DNA of 64,000 nucleotides from Verrucomicrobiota bacterium (GTDB taxonomy: Bacteria > Verrucomicrobiota > Verrucomicrobiia > Chthoniobacterales > JAFAMB01), in assembly GCA_019247695.1 (NCBI GenBank), contig JAFBAP010000157.1, positions 1 to 64,000 on the forward strand, given 5' to 3'. The stretch's first letter is position 1; each line of letters starts with the position of its first letter. A program made the position numbers and the translations under genes. Positions 1-7,242 of the stretch are shown one piece after another. The notes under the pieces were generated by a model, which was not told the origin of the DNA, searched no databases, and saw only the letters and a list, made by a program, of their open reading frames with translations.

Positions 1-84
1 GGCCGGCGCCGCTGGTCGTTCAGGCCGGCGCTGCATGACGAGCTGATGCGTGAGTTGCCGGGCGTCGACCTGGTGATTGTGTGA
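1..84 (+). CDS. C-terminal end of an unidentified protein (partial)
   Basis: Frame 1 is open from the window edge to a TGA at 82-84 and gives 27 residues ending in GVDLVIV. The codon choice is GC-rich in the third position, like the neighbouring genes. The protein family cannot be named from so short a tail. The intergenic repeat begins directly after the stop. Confidence 0.4.
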   Translation, partial: GRRRWSFRPALHDELMRELPGVDLVIV

Positions 85-511
85 GGGCCGGGTGCCGGTC
101 ACACGGCGGCCGCAGCGGGGGTGGCGGGCGCAACGTAAGAGTTCACACGGCGACCACGGCGGGCCACGGCGACCACGGCGGGAAGAGGAAAGAGTTCGGA
201 GTTCGGCGTTCGGAGTTCGGCGTTCGGCGTTCGGCGTTCGGCGTTCGGCGTTCGGAGCGGCAGCATGGGGGTGGGTGCGAGTGTCAACCTTGGAGTTGCC
301 GCCAAGTCCTCAATCTGTGTCAATCTGTGTAATCTGTGGATGGATCCTCTTTTCTGCGTTCTTCTGCGTGTTCTGCGGATGATTCTGTCTTCCCGCGGTG
401 TGAGCGTGCCCTTCGGGGGAGATCGGACTTGGTTCTACGACCCTTCCGAACTCCGAACTCCTTTCCCCCTCTTCCCGCCGGGGTCGCCGTGTTACGCCGT
501 GGCGCCGTGTG
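85..511. repeat. Composite intergenic repeat, copy A
   Basis: This gene-free stretch is the first of three copies of a composite repeat. The left arm (about 101-185) is built of CACGGCGACCACGGCGGG-type units and the right arm (about 475-511) carries the inverse units. Between them is a ~120 bp core with AATCTGTGTCAATCTGTG and TTCTGCGTGTTCTGCGGATG segments. The core is in opposite orientation to copies B (5398-5826) and C (21733-22071). The right arm overlaps the end of the HD-domain gene at 492. No believable protein is encoded; open frames here follow the repeat periodicity. Confidence 0.85.
192..254. repeat. Heptanucleotide tandem repeat, 9 units
   Basis: Nine uninterrupted 7-bp units of the form GMGTTCG (three GAGTTCG and six GCGTTCG) lie inside composite repeat copy A, between its left arm and core. 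Copies B and C have only short remnants at the equivalent place (CCGAACTCCGAACTC), so this is a local expansion. Confidence 0.9.
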
Positions 512-1043
512 ATTCCACTTCCGCCAGTAAACGGCGGACGTGTTCCAGGGCGCGCGTACCGGTTTCGGAGGTGATTCGCGCGGAGACGGCGTCCAGGTAA
601 CGGTGGGCGTTACGCAACGTCTTCGGCATTTTGGAAGTTCCGCGCCGGTGGGACACGTTATCGTAAATGTCGGCCAGCTTGACGAGGCAGACCGGTTCGG
701 GTGCGGACGCCAGCCTGGCAACGTAATCGGCTTCCCGTTCCTCTTCGGGCAGGTCCTGCGCTTTGGTCAGATTGGCGACCCAGGCTGCGGCTTCTTCACC
801 GAAGTCCGCCGCGAGTTCTTCTTTTGTGACGGGGGTGTCTTCGAGCACGTCGTGAAGGGCGGCCGCGGTAAGGGTGAGCGGGTCCTGAAGGTTGAACAGG
901 TGCCGCACGACCCAGGTCACACCAATGACGTGCGCGTGGTAGGGCGTCACCCCATCTGCCAGGGTTTGATGCCGGTGCACGCGGGCCGCGAAAGAGAGGG
1001 CCCGCCAGGTCTTATGAAAATCGGAATCCAATTCCCCCGCCAT
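492..1043 (-). CDS. HD-domain protein, (p)ppGpp-hydrolase-like
   Basis: A 183-residue single-domain protein of the RelA/SpoT-type HD hydrolase family, comparable in size to the small alarmone hydrolases (MESH1/SAH). Visible metal and catalytic elements are the AARVHRHQ helix (residues 19-26), HDVLEDT (64-70) and KLADIYDNV (122-130). No synthetase, TGS or ACT domain is present. A likely role is hydrolysis of (p)ppGpp or a related pyrophosphorylated nucleotide in the cytoplasm; the substrate is inferred. It follows the FIST gene on the same strand by 20 bp, probably as one operon. The last codons (SHGATA-stop) fall inside the right arm of repeat copy A, so its C-terminus appears repeat-derived. 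Confidence 0.8.
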   Translation of the reverse strand: MAGELDSDFHKTWRALSFAARVHRHQTLADGVTPYHAHVIGVTWVVRHLFNLQDPLTLTAAALHDVLEDTPVTKEELAADFGEEAAAWVANLTKAQDLPEEEREADYVARLASAPEPVCLVKLADIYDNVSHRRGTSKMPKTLRNAHRYLDAVSARITSETGTRALEHVRRLLAEVESHGATA

Positions 1044-1063
1044 GGTTACGTTCCCGTTTCAGA

Positions 1064-2230
1064 TCATTCAGCATTCAGGATGGCGGCGGAAGCAGTATAC
1101 CCGTGGAGGAAGGTCTGGGACCCGACGGGGCCGATCTCACCGTTGCAGAAAAACCCGGCGAGCGGCAAATCCCCGATGGTTTCGGCGATGACCGAGGGAT
1201 CATGGTTCAACACGCCGAAAAGGTTGCGGCCGCGCCCTACGCACGAGAAAAGCAGTATGGCCAAAGGGGCTCGGCAGCGCTGCCGGGCCCGTCGACCCGC
1301 CTCGACGAGGTCTGAATGGGCGGAGCGCATGTCGCGCAGTTGGAACTGCACCGTCTGACCGACCCGGGGAAACGCGCCGACCGCCAAAGCACCCAATTGG
1401 GGATCCGCGCCCAGAATGTTACGGATCAAAAAGTCGCCTAGTTTGAATTCGTCGATGTATTCCGAGACGGCCAAACCAAGGAACAGGTTGTTGCGGACCG
1501 AGGTGCGCTCCAGCGCGGGGATGCTGAGAAAAGCGTTCTCCAAGGCCTGATAGGCGGGAATATTCCCGATCTCAAGGATAAGATTATCCTCGGCCTTGGT
1601 GATCGGCAGCGGTTCGCCGATCGGGCGGCAACCCTGGCTGACGAGGGACTCAACGGTCACGCCCGCGGTAAAGCCCACGGCGACCAATACCGCATCGACC
1701 ACGTCTCCGTCTTTCACCAGAAAATATTCGTTATCCGGCGCTCCCGCGATGCCTCCCACGGTAGGTGTACCCGGGTAAGCTTGATTCCAGGTCGCGAGCC
1801 AGCCTTCCAGCCCGTCAAACGCAGGGTTAGTTACAACGACCCAGGCGTGGGCTTTGTCCGGAGAAATTCCGGTAAACCGATGCCAAAAAGACGCATCATC
1901 AACGGCGTCGAGGTCGTCTTCGGTGATGGCGAAAGTTTCGAAGCTGCCGGCCGGCAATGACAGCAGCAGGAGGCTAAAGCCGGCTTGCTCAAGCTCGATC
2001 CGACGACCCAGGACGCCGGAGCCGGAACACCCGATCAATTGCGAAACGTGCCCGTGGAGCCGGATCAATTCGAGGCTGTCCTCAAGGTTCTCAGCCCATT
2101 CACGCGTCGCAAAGAAAAATCCCAGCGAGGCGTTAGTCCCCATTTGCTCCCGCAACGCCGTCGTCGCCTCAATGAGAGCCGACTCGGAGTAGGAGCCTGT
2201 ATGTACGTGGGACACTGCTTTGGGGGTCAT
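1064..2230 (-). CDS. FIST-domain sensory protein
   Basis: A 388-residue protein with the FIST_N (about 35-230) and FIST_C (about 240-375) arrangement. Typical elements are the early IGCSGSGVLG segment, a central GGIAGAPD segment and the late FSCVGRGRNLFG segment near residue 340. FIST domains are thought to bind small ligands such as amino acids and are often coupled to signalling proteins. No kinase, cyclase or chemotaxis domain is fused here. The next gene downstream is the HD alarmone-hydrolase-like gene, which suggests a sensor-effector pair. No signal peptide or membrane segment is visible. Confidence 0.85.
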   Translation of the reverse strand: MTPKAVSHVHTGSYSESALIEATTALREQMGTNASLGFFFATREWAENLEDSLELIRLHGHVSQLIGCSGSGVLGRRIELEQAGFSLLLLSLPAGSFETFAITEDDLDAVDDASFWHRFTGISPDKAHAWVVVTNPAFDGLEGWLATWNQAYPGTPTVGGIAGAPDNEYFLVKDGDVVDAVLVAVGFTAGVTVESLVSQGCRPIGEPLPITKAEDNLILEIGNIPAYQALENAFLSIPALERTSVRNNLFLGLAVSEYIDEFKLGDFLIRNILGADPQLGALAVGAFPRVGQTVQFQLRDMRSAHSDLVEAGRRARQRCRAPLAILLFSCVGRGRNLFGVLNHDPSVIAETIGDLPLAGFFCNGEIGPVGSQTFLHGYTASAAILNAE

Positions 2231-2362
2231 TCTTGCAATTTACTGGACGGCTTGCGGAATCAAAGTCCGTTGGTTAAAGGCCGAGCATTTTCGTCCTCAG
2301 GTTTTGACGGCGGCCCGGCCCGTGGCCTTTCACTTCGTATAGATTCGATTTAGAGGAACCAT

Positions 2363-3001
2363 ATGCGCGTAGTTATTACCGGCGGCCCGAGCAGTGAGCC
2401 GATTGACGAAGTCCGGATCCTGACGAACACGTCGTCGGGCGAACTGGCGGTCACCCTGTATGACCGGTTCATTGACGCCGGGCACGACGTTGAGCTCCTT
2501 CTCGGAGAAGGAGCGCGCCACGGGCGGGGTGGCGCCCGGCATTTCGATCGCAACGAGGCCCTTGCGCGCATGCTGGCCGCAATCGCCAGAGCCGATGAGG
2601 TCGACCTGGTGTTGCACGCGGCGGCACTGGCCGATTTTTCCGTTACTCCGGTCGACGCGGCGGGCGCGCCCCTGACCGCGGCGAAGATTTCCAGCCGGTC
2701 TGAAGGCGTGCGTCTCCTGCTGGTTCCGAAACCCAAGATCATTACCGACCTGCGCAAGTTTTTTCGTAACGCCTACCTGGTCGGGTGGAAGCTGGAGCAT
2801 GAGGGCGACCGGGCGGCATTGATCGAAACGGCGCGACAGCAGGTGCGTGCCAATCACCTAAACGCGTGCGTCGTCAACGGGCGTGCCTACGGTCCGGGGC
2901 TCGGTTTCTGCACCGAAGCCGGCCTTATCCACGGGGCGCCGGGTAAGGCGGCGTTTGCCGATTACGTGGTGTCGTTCGCCGAGGGCGGGTTTCAAAGGTA
3001 A
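2363..3001 (+). CDS. CoaB-like phosphopantothenate-cysteine ligase domain protein
   Basis: A 212-residue stand-alone DFP/CoaB-type domain. It begins with a Rossmann-like TGGPSSEPID loop (residues 6-15) followed by TNTSSGELA (21-29). It then has HAAALADFSV and the AAKISS segment typical of the ligase half of CoaBC, which joins cysteine to 4'-phosphopantothenate. The CoaC decarboxylase half is absent, so this may be a split CoaB or a paralogue with another job. The ATG at 2363 follows a clear AGAGGA ribosome-binding site. The stop overlaps the leader of the histone-deacetylase-like gene, whose ATG is only 20 bp further on, implying co-transcription. Confidence 0.75.
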   Translation: MRVVITGGPSSEPIDEVRILTNTSSGELAVTLYDRFIDAGHDVELLLGEGARHGRGGARHFDRNEALARMLAAIARADEVDLVLHAAALADFSVTPVDAAGAPLTAAKISSRSEGVRLLLVPKPKIITDLRKFFRNAYLVGWKLEHEGDRAALIETARQQVRANHLNACVVNGRAYGPGLGFCTEAGLIHGAPGKAAFADYVVSFAEGGFQR

Positions 3002-3020
3002 TGTTCGTGTCACGGGCCGT

Positions 3021-3917
3021 ATGCGTTGCTTTTACCTTTCGGACTATTATTACCCGCTGCCTCCGGCCCATCCTTTCCCGATGGAGAAGTTTCCCCAGGC
3101 CTATGATCTCCTGATCACTGAAATGCCCGGCCTTGAGATTTGCCGGGCGCCGCTGGCCTCCGTTGAAGATCTGCGACGCGTGCACGTCGAGGAATACCTG
3201 GTTAAGCTTTCGCATGCCGGTTTGAGTCCGAGCGAGGCGTTCCGGCTGGGGTTTGAGTGGACGCCTGAACTCTTTGTGCGGTGCCGTTACGAAACCGGCG
3301 GAACGGTGGCGACCCTGGCGGCAGCGCTGGATGACGGTTTGGCGGCCAACCTCGCCGGCGGTACCCACCACGCTTTTCCCGGGCGCGGCCTCGGGTTCTG
3401 TCTCTTGAACGACGTCGCGGTGGCTATTCGCCGGCTGCACACGGAAAAACCCGGGCTCCGCGTCCTGGTGGCCGATACCGATGCGCACCAGGGGAACGGC
3501 ACCCACGCGATCTTCCGGGACGACCCGCGCGTTTTCACCTATTCGATTCACGTTGAGAAAAACTATCCTACGATCAAGGAGCCAGGCGATCTGGATGTGG
3601 GGCTGCCCCGCTGGGTCGATGGCGCCGGTTATCTCACGCAGTTGCAGGCGACACTGCCGCGCGTCGTTGAAGATTTTGAACCTGATCTGGCAGTCTGGAT
3701 CAGCGGGGCAGACCCCCACGAGAACGACCGGTTCGGCCAGATGCGGCTTACGAGCACCGATCTGGAAACGCGGGACCGGTTTGTGGCGTCGCTCTGCCGG
3801 GAGTTCGAGGTCCCTCTGGCCGTCCTTTACGGCGGCGGCTACAACCGCGTCCCGGGTATGACCGCACGTTTGCACGCCAACTCCGTTAAAACGACGTTCG
3901 ACGTCTATCACGGCTGA
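3021..3917 (+). CDS. Histone deacetylase-fold (acetoin utilisation/APAH family) hydrolase
   Basis: A 298-residue zinc amidohydrolase of the class II HDAC-like bacterial family. The active-site His pair is in GGTHHAF (113-119), the zinc ligands and charge-relay residues in DTDAHQGNGT (152-161) and SGADPHE (Asp231), and the glycine-rich loop YGGGYNR lies near 278. The likely reaction is removal of an acyl group from an N-acylated amine or lysine; the substrate is unknown. The ATG at 3021 is chosen because conserved sequence begins at once and the upstream in-frame codons overlap the CoaB-like gene. It probably forms a two-gene operon with that gene. Confidence 0.85.
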   Translation: MRCFYLSDYYYPLPPAHPFPMEKFPQAYDLLITEMPGLEICRAPLASVEDLRRVHVEEYLVKLSHAGLSPSEAFRLGFEWTPELFVRCRYETGGTVATLAAALDDGLAANLAGGTHHAFPGRGLGFCLLNDVAVAIRRLHTEKPGLRVLVADTDAHQGNGTHAIFRDDPRVFTYSIHVEKNYPTIKEPGDLDVGLPRWVDGAGYLTQLQATLPRVVEDFEPDLAVWISGADPHENDRFGQMRLTSTDLETRDRFVASLCREFEVPLAVLYGGGYNRVPGMTARLHANSVKTTFDVYHG

Positions 3918-4180
3918 ACGACGAACCCTCCAAGCACCAGGCCGCCCTTGAGCATCTCGTCGAGCACGGGGAGGAACCCATGGATGTTTTCTTCGCCACG
4001 GCGTCGCCGGGGATTTCCATGGCGAACCGCCTTCCTTAATCGGCGGAAGTGAAGGGGAGTGGTTACCTCCCTTTTGCCGGGCTTACTCTCTGTCGGAACG
4101 ACGGAGGGGTACACCTTTTGGCGCTGCGCGGCCAGAGCAGGGTAGTTCCGTCACGCCGTTGAGGGTGCAGCTTTGACCGG

Positions 4181-4570
4181 TCAGAAAACCTTCTGGGCCA
4201 ATCCCCACCCGAGCGCCACCCCCCCCAAACAGAGGCCGGTCGACGCAAAAATGTTTACCAGCGCGCTGACCCAGCGTCCGCTCAAGACCAGACTCCAGGT
4301 CTGAAGGCCGAAAGCGGAAAACGTCGTTAACCCGCCGCAAAAGCCAACCGCGACAAAAACCTTTACCAGTGGAGCCCAGAAGGCGGCATCGTGGGTCACG
4401 AGCCACCCCGCGGCAAACCCGATGACCCACGAGCCGACCACGTTTACGGTCAGGGTGCCGTAAGGAAACGTTGCGCCGAACCGCTGCGCGACCATCCCGG
4501 ACAGCCAAAAGCGGCACATGCTTCCGGCCGCTCCACCGACGAATGCCAAAATCAACGCCAGCAGAGTCAT
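4181..4570 (-). CDS. crcB: Fluoride ion channel CrcB/FluC, second subunit
   Basis: A 129-residue protein with four predicted membrane helices and the family signature GFCGGLTTFSAFG, preceded by the VNVVGSW segment that lines the fluoride pore. FluC proteins are dual-topology dimers that export cytoplasmic fluoride. This gene starts 7 bp after the stop of another crcB gene on the same strand. The two may form a heterodimer, as in bacteria with paired crcB genes, although either could work alone. Both lie downstream of a candidate fluoride riboswitch. Confidence 0.93.
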   Translation of the reverse strand: MTLLALILAFVGGAAGSMCRFWLSGMVAQRFGATFPYGTLTVNVVGSWVIGFAAGWLVTHDAAFWAPLVKVFVAVGFCGGLTTFSAFGLQTWSLVLSGRWVSALVNIFASTGLCLGGVALGWGLAQKVF

Positions 4571-4577
4571 TGGTCGA

Positions 4578-5006
4578 TTAACTTTTTAGGAGGTTGTGGA
4601 ACTTGAACAAGGCGCGGGGAACGGGCCTTGCAGCAACCTTCCCAAGCCAAATGCCGAGCAAACACAGGGCATGCGAAAGGCCGATATTAAGCCAGAGGTC
4701 GACGAAGCGGGCGTGCTGCAGGGCGTCGAAGGAAAGCAGACTGAACGAGCTGAAGGTGGTGTAACCGCCGCAGAAGCCGACCATCAAGAACAACCTGCTC
4801 ATCGGCCCAAGGTATATGTCCCCGGACGGGTCCGAAACAAAGTTGAGGAACGAGATGAGGAAGCAGCCGGAAACGTTGATCGCCAAAACGGCGAGTGGAG
4901 GCCAAAGCCGCATCGTGGCCACCCACTCCGAGATCCCGAAACGCATCAAGGTTCCGATTCCCCCGCCGAGGGCCACCAACCAATACCTGCGCATAAACTC
5001 GGTCAT
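4578..5006 (-). CDS. crcB: Fluoride ion channel CrcB/FluC, first subunit
   Basis: A 142-residue, four-helix membrane protein with the FluC hallmarks INVSGCF and GFCGGYTTFSSFS. It is the promoter-proximal gene of a two-gene fluoride-export operon. The start at 5006 is followed at once by a typical RRYWLVALGGGIGTLMRF first helix. The 5' leader carries a CrcB-type fluoride riboswitch candidate ending about 20 bp upstream of the ATG, so expression is probably induced by fluoride. Confidence 0.93.
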   Translation of the reverse strand: MTEFMRRYWLVALGGGIGTLMRFGISEWVATMRLWPPLAVLAINVSGCFLISFLNFVSDPSGDIYLGPMSRLFLMVGFCGGYTTFSSFSLLSFDALQHARFVDLWLNIGLSHALCLLGIWLGKVAARPVPRALFKFHNLLKS

Positions 5007-5024
5007 GTGTCATTACCCGTCGTT

Positions 5025-5082
5025 GACGGGAAGGAGTCATCAGCCCGGACAGGGCGGTTTGCCGGAATGCCGGCCGGGCTAA
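5025..5082 (-). promoter_or_regulatory. Fluoride (crcB) riboswitch candidate, altered 5' half
   Basis: Read on the minus strand, the leader contains AAACCGCCC, a 5-nt loop, then GGGCTGATGACTCCTTC. This matches the 3' part of the fluoride riboswitch (helix, CTGATG, then CTCCTAC-like strand). A GCCGG/CCGGC hairpin precedes it at the place of the usual 5' hairpin. Its loop is only CATT and lacks the GGAG-like bases that normally pair with the CTCC strand. The position immediately upstream of two crcB genes strongly supports the identity, but the altered loop leaves function in doubt. Confidence 0.65.
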
Positions 5083-5269
5083 ATACGCGCGAATCGGGAT
5101 CAGATCAATCCATTGCACGTACGTTTTAGGCGGACGCGCGCCAGGGCAACGCTTAAAAACCACGCCAACCTGGTGCCTCGGACCGGGGTTTTCGGCGACC
5201 TGAACGTCGACCAGGTCATCGCCGCGATCACCGGGTCGCGCAAAGGGGCCGGCTCGCCTTTTAGGATGG

Positions 5270-5341
5270 TGCGCGATGCAGGGTTTGAACCTGCGGCCCC
5301 TTGCGTGTGAAGCAAGTGCTCTACCACTGAGCTAATCGCGC
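5270..5341 (-). tRNA. tRNA-Val (anticodon CAC)
   Basis: A 72-nt cloverleaf can be folded on the minus strand. The acceptor pairs GCGCGAT with ATCGCGC, followed by discriminator A. The D arm is GCTCAGTGGTAGAGC and the anticodon stem CTTGC/GCAAG closes the loop TTCACAC. The T arm is GCAGG-TTCAAAC-CCTGC. The anticodon is CAC. CCA is not encoded. The 5' flank is occupied by the composite repeat copy B. Confidence 0.95.
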
Positions 5342-5397
5342 ATTTTACGGGAGAACCGGAGGTTAGGGGCTGGAGGCCGGAATTGCAACCGGAATGT

Positions 5398-5826
5398 GCG
5401 GCCACAGCGAGGAGGGCGGGCACCACGTAAGAGTTCACACGGTCACACGGCGGCCACAGCGAGGAGGGCGGGCACCACGTAAGAGTTCACACGGCGAACA
5501 CGGCGAGCCACGGCGACCACAGCGGGAAGACTAAATCATCCGCAGAACACGCAGAAGAACGCAGAAAAGAGGAATCATCCACAGATTACACAAATTGACA
5601 CAGATTAAGAGGACCCGGCGGCAGCTCTAAGGTTGACACTCGCACCCACCCCTCATGCTGCCCCTCCGAACTCCGAACTCCTCTTCCTCTTCCGCCGTGG
5701 TCGCCGTGGCTCGCCGTGTTCGCCGTGTGAACTCTTACGTGGTGCCCGCCAAACCCGCTGTGGCCGCCGTGTGACCGTGTGAACTCTTACGTGGTGCCCG
5801 CCCTCCTCGCTGTGGCCGCCGTGTGC
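5398..5826. repeat. Composite intergenic repeat, copy B (long inverted arms)
   Basis: This is the most complete copy. A 45-bp unit starting GCGGCCACAGCGAGG occurs as a perfect direct repeat at 5398-5442 and 5450-5494. It recurs inverted, exactly at 5775-5819 and with a few changes at 5723-5767. Inner arms of CACGGCGAGCCACGGCGACC type (5495-5526 against 5692-5722) extend the palindrome to about 130 bp per side. The ~165 bp core holds TCCGCAGAACACGCAGAAG, CCACAGATTACAC and TCTAAGGTTGACACTCGC. It fills the space between tRNA-Val and xseA. No gene is seen in it. Confidence 0.9.
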
Positions 5827-5871
5827 CGGACATTGCTTGTTTGTCTCGGTTTAGGTTAGGCTGTTGGCTCG

Positions 5872-7215
5872 ATGGTGCCGATTTTCTCCGTTAGCCAGAT
5901 CACGCGCCGGGTGCGCGACCTCTTGGAAAGCAACTTCGGTCTGATTTGGGTGGAAGGAGAAATCTCGAACTACCGCAAACAATCCTCCGGGCACCATTAT
6001 TTCACGCTGAAGGACGATCGAGCCCAGCTGAGTTGCGTGATGTTTGCGCGGGCCTGCGCGGCGGGCAACCCGGTTTCGCTGGGAGACGGCTTGCACGTTC
6101 AGGCGTACGGCGAACTCACGGTCTACGAAACGCGCGGCCAATATCAGTTGGTGGTCACGCTCGTCCAGACGAAGGGCCTGGGCGTCCTGCAGGCAAAATT
6201 TGAGGCCTTGAAGCAGAAGCTCCAGCTGGAAGGTCTTTTCGACGCCGGCCGGAAGCGTCCATTGCCGAAATTTCCGACCCGGGTGGCGGTGGTGACTTCA
6301 CCGACCGGGGCCGCCATCCAGGACATGTTGAACATTCTGCAGCGGCGCAGCCCCTGGTTGCGCGTACTGGTTTACCCGGTCCGTGTCCAGGGCGCGGGTG
6401 CGGCAGTCGAGATTGCCGAGGCCATCAAATGCCTGAGCGAACGCGCGTCGCAACTGGCGATCCAGGTCGTGATCGTGGGTCGGGGCGGCGGCAGTTTTGA
6501 GGACCTTTGGGAATTTAATGAGGAGGTCCTCGTTCGGGCGATTCACGCCTGCTCGGTGCCGGTGATTTCGGCGGTGGGCCACGAGATCGACTTCACCATT
6601 GCGGATTTTGTAGCTGACGTCCGCGCACCGACCCCAAGCGCGGCCGCCGAACTCGTCGCTCCTGAGATTAACGCCCTCACCAGCCATTTACAGCGTTTGC
6701 GGGCCGGCCTGGATCGTGCGGCCCGGCAAGCCCTGGAGGTACGCCGGCTCCATTTGCGCCAGCATACCGTGTCGGTGTTTCTGCGGGAACCGCTTCGCAT
6801 ATTCCAGGAGCGCCAGCAGCGGCTGGATCAGCTCGAAGGCCGGTTGCAGACCTTTCCCCAGGCAACCCTGGAAAAGATGCGTGCCCGGGTGCATCAACTT
6901 GATGCGTTGGTACAGGCCTTGCGCCCGGCCCAACAGATCCAACTGGCGCGCCGTGACCATCAACACCTTCAGAATCGGCTGGTTACCGCGATGGCCGCGC
7001 GGCTCGATGACCATCACGAGCGCCTGCTCGCGGCGGTCCGTCACTTGCGCCTGCTGGGCCCGCAACAGACCCTCGAACGCGGCTACTCAATCACCCGGGA
7101 TGACCAGGGACGCGTGATCCACAGCACTGCCCAAGTGCGGCCCGGAGCAACGATCCGCACCCAGGTCAGCGACGGCGAAATCATCTCCGCCGTTCCGGAA
7201 GCCCGTCTTCCCTAG
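5872..7215 (+). CDS. xseA: Exodeoxyribonuclease VII large subunit
   Basis: A 447-residue protein with the N-terminal OB-fold (about 1-100, including LIWVEGEISNYR and HHYFTLKDD) and the central catalytic domain. That domain carries TSPTGAAIQDMLNIL, VIVGRGGGSFEDLW and SAVGHEIDFTIAD. A long helical C-terminal part (about 265-400) is followed by the ERGYSI segment. With the small subunit XseB it degrades single-stranded DNA to oligonucleotides. No xseB gene follows; the next gene is convergent glgB. The ATG at 5872 lies 45 bp beyond repeat copy B, so its promoter must lie in or next to the repeat. Confidence 0.95.
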   Translation: MVPIFSVSQITRRVRDLLESNFGLIWVEGEISNYRKQSSGHHYFTLKDDRAQLSCVMFARACAAGNPVSLGDGLHVQAYGELTVYETRGQYQLVVTLVQTKGLGVLQAKFEALKQKLQLEGLFDAGRKRPLPKFPTRVAVVTSPTGAAIQDMLNILQRRSPWLRVLVYPVRVQGAGAAVEIAEAIKCLSERASQLAIQVVIVGRGGGSFEDLWEFNEEVLVRAIHACSVPVISAVGHEIDFTIADFVADVRAPTPSAAAELVAPEINALTSHLQRLRAGLDRAARQALEVRRLHLRQHTVSVFLREPLRIFQERQQRLDQLEGRLQTFPQATLEKMRARVHQLDALVQALRPAQQIQLARRDHQHLQNRLVTAMAARLDDHHERLLAAVRHLRLLGPQQTLERGYSITRDDQGRVIHSTAQVRPGATIRTQVSDGEIISAVPEARLP

Positions 7216-7242
7216 CGGAGTTCAAGGCCGGCGGAACCCGCA

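Noticed and set aside
85-511. Possible CRISPR-like or tandem array because of regular CACGGCGACC units
   Set aside because: Units have no unique spacers of constant length and are arranged as inverted arms around a core; no cas genes lie anywhere in the window.
3908-4114. 68-codon minus-strand frame between the HDAC-like and crcB genes
   Set aside because: Low complexity, overlaps the end of the HDAC-like gene and the terminator-side region of crcB; no family resemblance.
5342-5871. Open frames in the repeat region before xseA, some with Glu/His/Ala-rich periodic translations
   Set aside because: They follow the repeat units, switch strand with the palindrome, and match no protein family; treated as non-coding.
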